The translations under genes were made by a program, and so were the position numbers. Shown here one piece after another: positions 10,280 to 19,508 of a stretch of DNA of 46,024 bases. Origin of the DNA: Burkholderiales bacterium Ga0077543 (GTDB lineage Bacteria; Pseudomonadota; Gammaproteobacteria; Burkholderiales; Burkholderiaceae_C); the NCBI GenBank assembly GCA_001464055.1, contig LNET01000071.1, positions 1 through 46,024 on the forward strand, in the 5' to 3' direction. Under the pieces are notes generated by a model that ran no database searches, was not told the origin of the DNA, and was given only the letters and a program-made list of their open reading frames with translations. The stretch's first letter is position 1; every line of letters starts with the position of its first letter.

Positions 10280-12370
10280 TTACTGTGTCCTGCGCGACGT
10301 TTGCACATCGAACATGTAGACCTGCATGTCGATGGCACCGCGCAGCGGGCGAGGGTGCTGCACGCCTTGACGCCGGTACTCGGCGAAAGCAGCGTCAACG
10401 AAGGCTTCGAGCTCCAGGTGTGACCCCGCTCGGGTGCGGATGAGCGCACGCTCGGCGAGAAACGAGAAGTCCGACCGCTCTGCACCCGGCACAGCTCGTC
10501 TGGCAATGATCAGCAAGCGTCCCAGCCCTGCAGGTGGCTTGATCACCAGCTGCCGCAAACGACGACTCGTTCCCGCCGGCAAACGGTTGCTCTCGCCCAT
10601 GGGCCCGGGAAACAGCACGTGCAGGCCGTGGTGGGCATCCAGATGCAGCACCGTGACATCCAAGGCGTGCGGGCCCAGGTTTCCCAACGACACGGCGATC
10701 GCATCGCCAGTCTTTACCCACGGGACGGTGTCGGTACGCAAGTCGATGAACTGGCCTCGACCCGCGGTGCGCTGCGCGGCGACACTCAAGCCTGTGGTGG
10801 GTGGCTGGCCAGCGATCTGGGCTGCCAGTTCGACGAGATTGCGCGCTCTTGCCACCGCGTGCAGCGCATGCCCCAAACGGACCGTTAGCGCGTCTACACC
10901 GAGTCCCGGGTCCAGATCGAATCCTGGCGCCAGGCCGCCACGCCCAGTTCCTGGCTGCAACCCTTTCTCCACGAGGTCGACGCGACCCTTGCCGGGGCGC
11001 ACGACGACGTCCGCGTTCTCGCGCGCACTCACCCACTGCACGTCCACACCCTGGATACCCTTCAGCCGCAAGCCGTCGACCGCTGGTGTGAGCTTGCAGG
11101 CACCCGTGCATCCAGCAGACGCATAAGCTACACGAAGCGCAAAGTCCGATGGTCGGACGAGCCGCAGGTAGTGACCTGCATGCAGCACCGTCCCGTCGAT
11201 CGCGACACGGCCCGCGTCAGCCACCGGCTCCAGCGTTGCGCGGCCAGGGTCGGCCGTCACGACGCGCAGATGGCCTACAGCGGTATGGTCAGCGGCCGTG
11301 GGCGAGCCCACAACGGCCAGCAGCGCCCCAGGCGACAAGCCAGACAGCGTTCCTGCTTCCACATGCAAACCACCGTCAGTGCGCAACGGCCATTGCCGAA
11401 CCGGCAGGGCCCGCTGGCCCAGCACCAGATGGTCCAGCGCGTCGCCCGTGAACATCGGCGTTGAATAGGCCTGTGCATTGGCGGCATAACTGACCAGTAT
11501 GGACTGCCCCAACTGCCTGTAGCTCATGGGCACGCGGCCCTGCAAGGCAGTGGCCACGTGGAAACTGAACAACCCGTGGCGCCGCGCCGGCCCATTGCCT
11601 TGGGACAGCGGCAACTCAACAGCTGATTCGCCGGCCTGGGAAGCGTAGAAGAACACCGTCCCGGCGCGACCACCCGTCGGCGTCGGTCGGCTGGGCAGCA
11701 GCGCCTGCGTCGGAATGTCGCGGCTGATGACCCCCTGCGGCACACCCAGTGATGCGGGCTGCACAAACCTTGCCGATACCGACCCCTGGCCGGGGTTGCG
11801 CACGAGGGTGGCCGCATGACAGGTGTCGAAGACACCCCATACGAAGGCGCCGCGCTCTGCGATTCGGTCCACCCGTTCGCGCAGGTCGGCGCGCGTGATC
11901 GCGTTGTCGACCCGCCCGAAGCCGCCGTCCCACCGACCAATGTCAATGGGCAGGAAGATGGGAGACGGACCTTCCCCAGGCGAGCCCGGCTCCATGCTCC
12001 CGTGGCCGGAAAAATGCAGAAAGACCATGTCGCCCGGCCCGCTGGCCTGGATGAGATCGTCCAGCGCCTGCAGGATGTTCGACCGCGTCGGAAGCCCGGC
12101 ATGCTGCACGCCGTCGGCCAGCAGACGGATGCGGCTTGCAATGAAGCCACGTTGCTGCAGTGTGTCCCGCATCAGCTCCACGTCATGCCTCGCGCCCAAC
12201 GTCGGCTGGACGCCCGCTGGCAACGTGGGGTACTCCGACACGCCTACCAGCAGTGCATGCCGTTGCGACTGCGCTTGAACGCCAGGGGCCAGCAGAAGGA
12301 CTGCGGCCACCTGCCAAGCTGCCCACAATGACCGGGCGATTCGCCAACGGCTGCAGGGCGCGGTCCACAT
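10280..12370 (-). CDS. Exported caspase-like (C14) protease with DUF4384-like tail
   Basis: This 696-residue protein has a Sec signal peptide (AAWQVAAVLLLAPGVQAQ, cleavage near residue 34). Next is a caspase fold: RHALLVGVSEYP as the first strand, His123 in HFSGHGS and Cys184 in VFDTCHA, the predicted catalytic dyad. FFYASQAGESAVE and HGLFSFHVATAL follow, as in other bacterial metacaspase-like proteins. Residues ~540-620 (VPWVKTGDAIAVSLGN to LLIIARRAV) resemble DUF4384, often found behind exported caspases. An in-frame upstream extension to 12445 exists, but ATG 12370 places the signal peptide first and lies 2 nt after the stop of the CHAT gene, so the two form an operon. Family members usually cut after basic residues; the substrate here is unknown. 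Confidence 0.85.
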   Translation of the reverse strand: MWTAPCSRWRIARSLWAAWQVAAVLLLAPGVQAQSQRHALLVGVSEYPTLPAGVQPTLGARHDVELMRDTLQQRGFIASRIRLLADGVQHAGLPTRSNILQALDDLIQASGPGDMVFLHFSGHGSMEPGSPGEGPSPIFLPIDIGRWDGGFGRVDNAITRADLRERVDRIAERGAFVWGVFDTCHAATLVRNPGQGSVSARFVQPASLGVPQGVISRDIPTQALLPSRPTPTGGRAGTVFFYASQAGESAVELPLSQGNGPARRHGLFSFHVATALQGRVPMSYRQLGQSILVSYAANAQAYSTPMFTGDALDHLVLGQRALPVRQWPLRTDGGLHVEAGTLSGLSPGALLAVVGSPTAADHTAVGHLRVVTADPGRATLEPVADAGRVAIDGTVLHAGHYLRLVRPSDFALRVAYASAGCTGACKLTPAVDGLRLKGIQGVDVQWVSARENADVVVRPGKGRVDLVEKGLQPGTGRGGLAPGFDLDPGLGVDALTVRLGHALHAVARARNLVELAAQIAGQPPTTGLSVAAQRTAGRGQFIDLRTDTVPWVKTGDAIAVSLGNLGPHALDVTVLHLDAHHGLHVLFPGPMGESNRLPAGTSRRLRQLVIKPPAGLGRLLIIARRAVPGAERSDFSFLAERALIRTRAGSHLELEAFVDAAFAEYRRQGVQHPRPLRGAIDMQVYMFDVQTSRRTQ

Positions 12371-12372
12371 TC

Positions 12373-15300
12373 TCACGGTCCCGGGGGACGCCGTGGCGCG
12401 TCTCCCACCAGCACAAATGCAGCCCAGTAGGCCGGGTGGGACCATGCCTTGCCAGTTGATCGGCCATCGATGAGCGCCAATGACGCACGCTGCAGCGCCT
12501 GGGCTCGGGTCAGATGGGGGTTGGCCGCGTAAGTCTGGACTGTCGCTGACGTGATGACGCTGGCACTCTCAGACTCGACTTCCCAGTGTGTGACCAACAT
12601 GGCACGTGCCCCAGCGAAGAAGAAACCCCGCGACAGTCCAGAAAGCGGGTCGCCCTCTGAACTGTCTGCCGAAGCGGTGTTGCACGCACTGAGGATGACC
12701 CAGTCTGCATTCAATCGCAGGCTCAGCACGTCGTTCAACGTGAGCAGTGCTGCATCCGGCTCTGCCGGGTCGTGGGCCATGGCCAGCGCCGGCTGGTCCA
12801 GCCCAGGCAGTTGCCGAGCCGTCAGTCCGTGTGTGGCGAACAGCACCACCCGGCGCCGGGCAAGGTCGCCCGTTGCAGACCTGTCCAGTACAGAGCGCCG
12901 CGTGGCGGCCGGCCCAAGCAACACGTCCGTGGCGGGCACGGCACCCAGCGACTTCGCCATGGCCAAGGCTTCCCTGCGGGTGTCCCCAAGTGGTTCCAGT
13001 GAGGCTGCTACCACCCGGCGCCCGCTGCTTGCTGCTGCGCGCACGGACCCAGGCCGGACAGGCGCTGCTGCACGCACGCCGCGGACCAAAGGCACCTCCG
13101 TCACCGGCTGCCCCGGATAGGCGGGGTCGGCCCAGGCGATGAAGCCGTCGACATCAGGTGCGCCAGCCCCTTGGCTGAGCGCCATCCAGGACGCAATGCT
13201 CGGTACGTGCACCAACGCCATTCTTCGCAGTAGCCAGGGCACGCGCCGGTAGTCGACCACCGCGGGTGAACGGGCGTTGTGGTCGACGAGCAGGCCGAAC
13301 GGAATCGCTGCCAGCGGCCCACTGGCCGCCACCGTCATGGACGTCACACCCCGCAGCGTTCGCGGGTTCCATCCCAGCACAAGGCGGTGCAACTGCCGAG
13401 CGGCATCCAGGTCGAAGTCCAGCAGGCGGGCATGACTGCTGAGTTGCGTCGAGCGACGCACGCGGTCGACCAAGACCTGCAGCTCGCTGCGCCCGACGGG
13501 CACCAGGCGTTGCTCGGCACCCGACGCCGTGATCACCAGGACCAGCGTTGACGTGGACATCGGCACGACGCTCAACAGCGCTGCGCCGGCCGCCAAGCGC
13601 GACTGGATCGCTCTCAGCGCATGCGCCCCCTGCGCGCCGAAGGCTCTCTCGGCATCGGGTGCAGACCTCCTCAGTGCCGCCAGCTGCTGGTCGAACTGCG
13701 CACTGATGCTGTTGGCGGCATCGACACGTTGCTGGACATCGGCGGCGCTGGCGTCTGCCGCGCTGAGCGCTGCGCCGAGCGCGGCCTGGGTAGCTGCCAT
13801 GTTGCGCTGGAGGTCTTGCAGTTGCCGCAGCGCACCAGCATCAATGCCCGGAACATCCTGCAGGCGAAGCGCCGCGGCAGCAATGTCGCGATCCGTGTCA
13901 GTACCCTGCAGAAGCTGGACGGCGTCCAGCACAACATCCATTCCAACGCCGGCACTGCCCAAGGCACGAAGCGCGGCCAAGAGGTAGGCCTCCTGGGCGA
14001 TGCGCAACAGCACAGGAGGCACGACCTTGCTGTCGGCGATGCCGGCCGCCTGCTGCAGCCGCAGAAAGCGGCCAAATCGGCGACCGGCCGCGACGGCCTG
14101 CACAGCGGCGTCTGCCGAACCACTGCGCGCGCTGCGCCGCTGGTAGACCACGGTCCGGGCCGCAAAGTAGATAACGGAACTGTCGATGCCGAGTGCGCCC
14201 CCCAGGTAGGAACCTTCCAATGCATCGAAGGCGGCCAAGCTCTTGTCCTCGCGGCCCAGCATGGCCTGCACCACCGCCTGAAGCCCCACGGTCCGGTGGA
14301 CGAGCGAAGGCGGCACGGCATCCGTGCCGACGCTGGCCAGCGCTCGGCCAGTGTCCTCCCACCGGCCCAGCGACACGAGTGCATTGGCGCGGCTAATGTG
14401 GTGGGCTGCCCGGACAACACCGAAGTTTCTAAAGGTGGCCGGCGCGCTCCGCCATAGAGCATCCATGCCTTCCAGCGCCTCTTCAAAGTCGAGCATGGCC
14501 ATCTGGATGGCAACCCTCAGCTGATCCAGCGCCAGCCGCGTGGGCATGTCGCCCGGAAGCGCGAGTTCCACTGCGCGCACCTGTACGACCGCCAGCGATG
14601 GGCGGTGCGCGCGGACCGCAAGATAGGCAGCCTGGATGCGAAGGCCAGCCAGCACCCGCTTGGCCACAGTGCCCAGAGGCCCGCTGGTCTGGGCCACGGC
14701 CTGCTGGTGTGCCTCGATCACTGCGTTCAGGCTGTGGTGGCCCGCCAGTGGATCGCCACCGGCCCACGCCATCTGCCCGGCAATACGGTACCCGGACAAG
14801 TGCATCGCCGCAATCAGGCGGTCTGCGGGGTCGAGGCCGGTGTCACGCCGCATCGGTTCGAGGTAACTTGAAGACACCCGCTCAGCCAACGGCAAGTCAC
14901 CAAAATGAACGGCCGCGAAAAGGAGCTCGAAAATGAACGAACGTGACCATCCGAGCCGATGGGCCGGCTGGCCGCCACGGCGGGTTGTCTCCAGCATGTG
15001 CTGCTCGGCTTCTGCGTAGGCCTGCCGCGCAGAGCTGACCATGCCAGCAGTCCGCAAGCCGGTGGCATGAAGCGTCAGAACCCCCAGCACTATTCCGCGG
15101 TCGCTGCCCCGTCGCAGCGCATCGTCGCGGGTCCGGGCCAAGCCAGCCTGGTTGCCAAGAAAGGCATGCGCACTGGCTCGTGCCAGCAGTGCCAGGTCCA
15201 GGGCAAGACCAGGGCGGGGCGGTAGCGCCCGCTGCGCGATCCCCCGGATCTCGTCGTCAGAAGGGACTGCAGCAGAACGCGCCGATTCGCCTGGAACACT

Positions 15301-15591
15301 GATGACGCCGGCCTGCAGCAGTTCGTCGGGCTGCCCGATGAGCCCTCCATAACGCGCAAGCGTTTCGTAATCCCTCAGGAAAACCTGGACATCAGGTGCG
15401 GCCTTTACCGGGCCAGCCAAGACCCAGGCGTTGCCGCTGAAATGAACGGCGCAGCCGGCCAGCAACGTCGACAGCAGCAGCGCAGCAAGTAAACGGAACG
15501 TGGCGCGAACCGGGAAGCAAAGCAACGCCCGTGGGTAATCTTCTCGCACTGCATGTGCCTCAAACACCGCAAGGGATCTTCTCGTCGTCAT
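12373..15591 (-). CDS. TPR-CHAT lipoprotein (caspase-clan protease)
   Basis: This 1072-residue protein is predicted to be exported: an unusually long N-terminal stretch precedes a hydrophobic segment with lipobox LLAGC (Cys47). A helical, Ala-rich middle (~100-600) has TPR-like spacing. A coiled-coil-like segment (~600-665) leads into a CHAT domain (~670-1065). The CHAT His-Cys pair is visible: His921 in LFATHG and Cys970 in LSACNT. GDPLSGLSRGFFFAGARAML and the terminal PAYWAAFVLVG are also CHAT signatures. CHAT proteins are proteases activated through their helical repeats; most known ones are cytoplasmic, so the lipobox is odd. It is first in an operon with the caspase gene and divergent from the BTAD regulator. 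A start downstream, closer to the signal segment, cannot be excluded. Confidence 0.85.
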   Translation of the reverse strand: MTTRRSLAVFEAHAVREDYPRALLCFPVRATFRLLAALLLSTLLAGCAVHFSGNAWVLAGPVKAAPDVQVFLRDYETLARYGGLIGQPDELLQAGVISVPGESARSAAVPSDDEIRGIAQRALPPRPGLALDLALLARASAHAFLGNQAGLARTRDDALRRGSDRGIVLGVLTLHATGLRTAGMVSSARQAYAEAEQHMLETTRRGGQPAHRLGWSRSFIFELLFAAVHFGDLPLAERVSSSYLEPMRRDTGLDPADRLIAAMHLSGYRIAGQMAWAGGDPLAGHHSLNAVIEAHQQAVAQTSGPLGTVAKRVLAGLRIQAAYLAVRAHRPSLAVVQVRAVELALPGDMPTRLALDQLRVAIQMAMLDFEEALEGMDALWRSAPATFRNFGVVRAAHHISRANALVSLGRWEDTGRALASVGTDAVPPSLVHRTVGLQAVVQAMLGREDKSLAAFDALEGSYLGGALGIDSSVIYFAARTVVYQRRSARSGSADAAVQAVAAGRRFGRFLRLQQAAGIADSKVVPPVLLRIAQEAYLLAALRALGSAGVGMDVVLDAVQLLQGTDTDRDIAAAALRLQDVPGIDAGALRQLQDLQRNMAATQAALGAALSAADASAADVQQRVDAANSISAQFDQQLAALRRSAPDAERAFGAQGAHALRAIQSRLAAGAALLSVVPMSTSTLVLVITASGAEQRLVPVGRSELQVLVDRVRRSTQLSSHARLLDFDLDAARQLHRLVLGWNPRTLRGVTSMTVAASGPLAAIPFGLLVDHNARSPAVVDYRRVPWLLRRMALVHVPSIASWMALSQGAGAPDVDGFIAWADPAYPGQPVTEVPLVRGVRAAAPVRPGSVRAAASSGRRVVAASLEPLGDTRREALAMAKSLGAVPATDVLLGPAATRRSVLDRSATGDLARRRVVLFATHGLTARQLPGLDQPALAMAHDPAEPDAALLTLNDVLSLRLNADWVILSACNTASADSSEGDPLSGLSRGFFFAGARAMLVTHWEVESESASVITSATVQTYAANPHLTRAQALQRASLALIDGRSTGKAWSHPAYWAAFVLVGDAPRRPPGP

Positions 15592-15713
15592 GAAGTTTCT
15601 GTCATGCCCGCAAGGTGGTCAACACCGCGCCTGACAACATGCATGACGATCTTCGCACCCTGCGTACCGCTCCATTTGGCTGTGGCAAAGCAGCACCCCG
15701 AACCCTACACTTC
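15592..15713. promoter_or_regulatory. Divergent promoter region, CHAT-caspase operon / BTAD regulator
   Basis: The 122-nt gap separates the divergent CHAT and regulator genes and must hold both promoters. On the plus strand TACACT (15706-15711) is a -10 candidate just before the regulator start, with TGGCAA 17 nt upstream (weak). On the minus strand TTGACC and GAAACT are 17 nt apart, but lie very close to the CHAT start. No clear direct repeat for BTAD binding is visible. Confidence 0.4.
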
Positions 15714-18700
15714 ATGTCCATGTCGCACTTCCACATCTTCGTCTCGCTGTTCGGAGACCCGGTTTGGAAGCAGAAGGGTCGCCCGGCGACCAAGCTCACT
15801 GGCAAGGACGCGGCATTGATTGCGCGCCTTGCGCTGGACGGCCCCCAGTCGCGAGCAGCACTGTGCGAACTGCTTTGGCCAGACAGCGGCGGCGAGCAAG
15901 CCGAAGCCAGCCTGCGCCAGCGCGCCAGCCGGCTCAACCGCGCTGCGGCGCATCGATTCATCGACCTCGGCGCCCAGGTTCGGCTGGGTGCAGAAGTGGC
16001 TGTCGACGTCTTGTTGCTAAGCACCTTCGACGATGAGGCGCTGCTCCACACGGGTGCCTTGTTGGCGGGCCATGACCTGGGGGACAACGACCAGCTCGAC
16101 CGTTGGCTGCAGCAGGCGCGTGCACGGACGTGCGCAGCAGTGGTCCAGTTGCTGGCCGACCGCGCAGAAACACTGGAGGCGGCGGGCCGCCTGCGTGAAT
16201 CGATCCCAATGGCGGCGCGCGCCGTGGAGCTTGCGCCTCTGAACGAACATGCCTGGCGGCGCCTCATTCGCCTGCACTACCTGCGCAACGACCTGGCCGC
16301 TGCGCGCGAAGCGGGCCTGCGTGTGGCGGCGGTGCTGCGGGACGAGCTGGGTGCGCGGCCCAGCACCGAGACGCTGGAGCTGATGCGCACCGTGGAGGCG
16401 GCCGAGCAGGCCGCTGCGCCACCCAGACGCCCAGTGCCCGCCAGCCTGTTGCGCCCGCCCGTGCTGATCGGCCGCCTGCAGGTCTGGCAGGCCATGTCGT
16501 CGGCCTGGCAACGGCGCCAGGCATTCTTGATCATCGGTGACGCGGGTCAGGGCAAGAGCCGGCTGCTCGAAGAGTTCCTCAAGCAGCAAGGCGGCGTGCT
16601 GCGCGACAAGGCACAGCACGGCGACGAATCTTCGCCGTATGCGGTGCTGGGCCGCCTGCTGGTAGCCGTGCAGCGCAGGTACGCGCTGCAATTGCCAACA
16701 GCAGTGGCAGCCGAGCTGGCGCGCATCAGGCCGGAGTTCGGCGAGCCACCGACCTGGCCTGCGAACAGCCCAGTGCTATGGCACGCCATGGAACATCTGC
16801 TCGTGCTGGCGATGGCGCAAGGGCTGGAAGGCATCGTGATCGACGATCTGCACAACGTAGACGTTGCCACGCTGGAAGCCCTGTGCTGGCTGAATGCCAG
16901 GCCCGACCTGCAACCGTTGCGCATCGGATTGGCTTCGCGCCCGATGCGTACCGGGCCTGGACTCGACGCTGTTGTCGCTTGGCTGGGCGCATCCCACCGA
17001 CCCGTGGAACTGCAACTGGAGCCGCTCACCCCGGCGGAACTTTGCGCGCTGCTTTCCAGTCTGGCGCTGCCCTCCCTGCTCGATGCACAGATTGCCGACA
17101 GGCTCTACCGGCATGCGGGCGGGCACTTGCTGCTGACCCTCGCCACACTGCAAGATGCCATCGCCAGCGGCGCTGGGCTGGCCAGCGATGCTTTGCCCCG
17201 ATCCAGCTCGATCCAGGCGCTGCTCGACGAGCGCATGCAGGGCCTTCCCCCTCAGGCGTTGGCCTTGGTGCGGGTTGCCGCGGTGGCTGGCCAGGACTTC
17301 AACGCTGAGCGGGCCGCGAGATTGCTGGAGCAGCCGCTGCTGGATCTGGTCGGCGCGTGGGCGGTGCTGGAGGCCGCCGACATCCTTCGCGGCGAAGTCT
17401 TCAGCCACGACCTGATGCACGAAAGCGCCATGCGCAGCGTACCCACGGGCGTGCAACTGGCGCTGCACAGGCGCCTGGCCGAGGTCCTGGTGGACGACGC
17501 TGCGGCCGTCCCATCTCGCGTGGCCTGGCATTGGGAACAAGGCGGGCGCTGGGCCGAGGCCGCCCGCTCCTGGCAGGCCGCCGCCAAGCAGGCCAGACTG
17601 GCCGGTCGGCTGGACGAACAGATCGACTTCTACGGCAGGGCTGCCACGCTCTACCAGCGCGCAGGTGATGACGCCGGGCGTTTTGAATCGCTCATGGAAC
17701 GGTTGCACGGCTTGCGCCTGCGCAGCGGTGGCGCGGCCGTGCTCGCCAGCTTGCCTGAGCTTGAAGCGCTGGCAGGCACGGGTGTGCAGCGTCTGCGTTG
17801 CCACCTGACCCGCGCAATGGCGTGGCTGGACGGCGGCCAGGGAGAGCAAGCCGCCGAGGCGGCCGCTACGGCCTTGCGCGAGGCCGCCTTCCATCCCGAG
17901 TGGCGCGCACAGGCCGGGGTGACGCACGCCCAGGCCCTGAGCCAGTGCGGGGCTTTCGAAGAGGCACTGGCAGCCGCCCACGGTGCCCTGGCAGCCGCCC
18001 ACCCGGCACCCCCCAGCGTCCGGCTGGACGCCTTCAATGCGCTGAGCTATGCGCACTATGCAACAGGCCAACTCGCTGCGGCATTGCGCTGGCAACAGCA
18101 GGCCGTTGCCGAGGCGGAACGCCAGGCAGACCACGCCACCGCGGTACTGGGCGAAGGCAACGTCGCAGCGCTGCTGGCATCCATAGGCGACGTCCCCGCC
18201 ACCTATGCCCAGGCCTTGCGTACGCGCGAACGCTATGCCGACATCCGGGTCGGCACCAACAGCATCTTTGGTGTTGTCAACCACATCGTGCTTGGCAACG
18301 CGGCTGCGGCGCTGGGCTATTTCGACCAGGCTCTGCAGGCCTTGCAGGCGGCCGTGTCGTGCGCCGGGGCCGAAGCCGCACCGCTGAGCCGGGTCAAGGC
18401 CAATCTCGCCCTGGCGCAGCTCTGGCTGACCTTGGGGCGGGCGGAAGACTCGATCGCGCTGGTGGATGCGCTGCCAGACCAGGTTATTCCGGGCATGGCC
18501 ATGCAGGCCGCGTTGCTGCGCGCGCGCGCCGCAGAGCAGCTCGATCTGCCCACCGCGCGCCACCTGGACCGGCTGGCCGGCCTGGCGGCGCGACACCGCG
18601 ACCTGCCCCTGGTGCAGTCGGCCTGGTTCGAGGTGTCGTATGTCGGCGATGCCCAGGAAGTGCTGGCAACCTTGAGCGGCATCCGAGCCCAATGTGAACG

Positions 18701-19046
18701 CCTCGGCCTCACGGGCACCGCCCGCTCGCTGCACTGGCGTGAACTGGTGCGCTGGCTCGACCTGACCGCAACCGAGGCAACCCATCGCGCGCGGGAAGCC
18801 GCTGACGCGCTGGCACCGCACGCGACCAGCGGCCTGAGTGCCAAGTGCTACCCACCCGAGGTGTGGTGGACCATGGCGCTGGCCTATCAACGTGCCGGGC
18901 AGCCAGCTCGCCGGGCCGACGCCTTGAAGGCGGCCCAGCGCTGGATCGAAGCGGCCATGCCGCATGTGCCGCCTTCCCTGCGCAGCGGCTTTCAGCAGCG
19001 CAATCGCATCAATCGGCTGGTTCTGGCTTCAGCCACACCGCACTGA
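15714..19046 (+). CDS. BTAD/SARP-type transcriptional regulator with ATPase and TPR domains
   Basis: From ATG 15714 the protein has 1110 residues (ATG 15720 is equally possible; GTG 15615 would add 33 unconserved residues). Residues ~1-100 form an OmpR-like winged helix (LTGKDAALIARLAL, ALCELLWPD, SLRQRASRLNRA). A bacterial transcriptional activator domain follows (~110-235: ETLEAAGRLRESIPMAARAV and DELGARPSTETLELM). A STAND/AAA-type ATPase has Walker A GDAGQGKS (275-282) and Walker B IVIDDLHN with Asp377. The rest is a long helical TPR-like array. This is the layout of AfsR/SARP-like or MalT-like signal-integrating activators. Its divergent position suggests it controls the CHAT-caspase operon. 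It is cytoplasmic; no TM segment is visible. It ends 10 nt before a convergent small gene. Confidence 0.85.
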   Translation: MSMSHFHIFVSLFGDPVWKQKGRPATKLTGKDAALIARLALDGPQSRAALCELLWPDSGGEQAEASLRQRASRLNRAAAHRFIDLGAQVRLGAEVAVDVLLLSTFDDEALLHTGALLAGHDLGDNDQLDRWLQQARARTCAAVVQLLADRAETLEAAGRLRESIPMAARAVELAPLNEHAWRRLIRLHYLRNDLAAAREAGLRVAAVLRDELGARPSTETLELMRTVEAAEQAAAPPRRPVPASLLRPPVLIGRLQVWQAMSSAWQRRQAFLIIGDAGQGKSRLLEEFLKQQGGVLRDKAQHGDESSPYAVLGRLLVAVQRRYALQLPTAVAAELARIRPEFGEPPTWPANSPVLWHAMEHLLVLAMAQGLEGIVIDDLHNVDVATLEALCWLNARPDLQPLRIGLASRPMRTGPGLDAVVAWLGASHRPVELQLEPLTPAELCALLSSLALPSLLDAQIADRLYRHAGGHLLLTLATLQDAIASGAGLASDALPRSSSIQALLDERMQGLPPQALALVRVAAVAGQDFNAERAARLLEQPLLDLVGAWAVLEAADILRGEVFSHDLMHESAMRSVPTGVQLALHRRLAEVLVDDAAAVPSRVAWHWEQGGRWAEAARSWQAAAKQARLAGRLDEQIDFYGRAATLYQRAGDDAGRFESLMERLHGLRLRSGGAAVLASLPELEALAGTGVQRLRCHLTRAMAWLDGGQGEQAAEAAATALREAAFHPEWRAQAGVTHAQALSQCGAFEEALAAAHGALAAAHPAPPSVRLDAFNALSYAHYATGQLAAALRWQQQAVAEAERQADHATAVLGEGNVAALLASIGDVPATYAQALRTRERYADIRVGTNSIFGVVNHIVLGNAAAALGYFDQALQALQAAVSCAGAEAAPLSRVKANLALAQLWLTLGRAEDSIALVDALPDQVIPGMAMQAALLRARAAEQLDLPTARHLDRLAGLAARHRDLPLVQSAWFEVSYVGDAQEVLATLSGIRAQCERLGLTGTARSLHWRELVRWLDLTATEATHRAREAADALAPHATSGLSAKCYPPEVWWTMALAYQRAGQPARRADALKAAQRWIEAAMPHVPPSLRSGFQQRNRINRLVLASATPH

Positions 19047-19056
19047 GCCGCGCCGC

Positions 19057-19257
19057 TTAGCGCAACATCAGGCGCAGCCACTGCACCACTGCGCTCAGCG
19101 TGCCCAGGCCGGGGCTGATGATGGTGGGCGCCGGTGGGTCGGCTGTGCAGCAGGCATCGGGCGGGGGCTCTGCCCGGGCCTGCGCCGCCATCACGGCAGC
19201 CAGGGCGGTGGTCAGCAAGAACCGGCGTGCGGTCACTGAGAGACGGGTGCTGTTCAT
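19057..19257 (-). CDS. Small secreted protein
   Basis: This 66-residue product has a convincing Sec signal peptide (RRFLLTTALAAVMAAQARA, cleavage before EPPPD). The mature part has adjacent Cys residues (DACCTAD), a Pro-rich segment and a hydrophobic C-terminus (LSAVVQWLRLMLR). ATG 19257 is preceded by AAGGAA at proper spacing; an in-frame ATG at 19263 is possible. It is convergent with the BTAD regulator and divergent from the sigma factor gene. I do not recognise the family. The C-terminal amphipathic stretch could associate with membranes, but this is speculative. Confidence 0.5.
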   Translation of the reverse strand: MNSTRLSVTARRFLLTTALAAVMAAQARAEPPPDACCTADPPAPTIISPGLGTLSAVVQWLRLMLR

Positions 19258-19508
19258 GGTCATTTCCTTCATGAGTTCACGAAGGAGCGGCCCCGGTCCG
19301 TCAGCGCGATGGCACAGGTCGTGACCCTGAAGGCCCGCCGTGCTGCTGGATGTCCCGGCGCCGCCCCGCAAGGAGGACGCGCGTCCGGTGTGCAATCCGC
19401 GCCTGGGCCGGATTCATCACGCGCATTACCGACCAATTCAGTCGGGTATGACCTCGGCAGGGTTCAGCACCCCTGTCCTTGCTGCGGCGCGCTGCGCACA
19501 ATCGCCCC
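19258..19508. promoter_or_regulatory. Divergent intergenic region with inverted repeat and -10-like box
   Basis: This 251-nt gap holds no gene I can support. CCGAC (19429-19433) and GTCGG (19441-19445) are inverted around CAATTCA, a possible operator. CACAAT at 19497-19502 resembles a -10 box and ends only six bases before the sigma factor ATG, which would give an almost leaderless transcript. No good -35 box stands 17 nt upstream. Confidence 0.3.

Noticed and set aside
10280..15591. Reading the CHAT-caspase pair as a known cytoplasmic antiphage or gRAMP-type (Craspase) system
   Set aside because: No CRISPR array, Cas gene or nuclease effector is present, and both proteins carry export signals.
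16776..18965. A 729-codon minus-strand frame opposite the BTAD regulator
   Set aside because: It has shadow-type composition and no start context, while the plus strand has winged helix, BTAD and Walker motifs in order.
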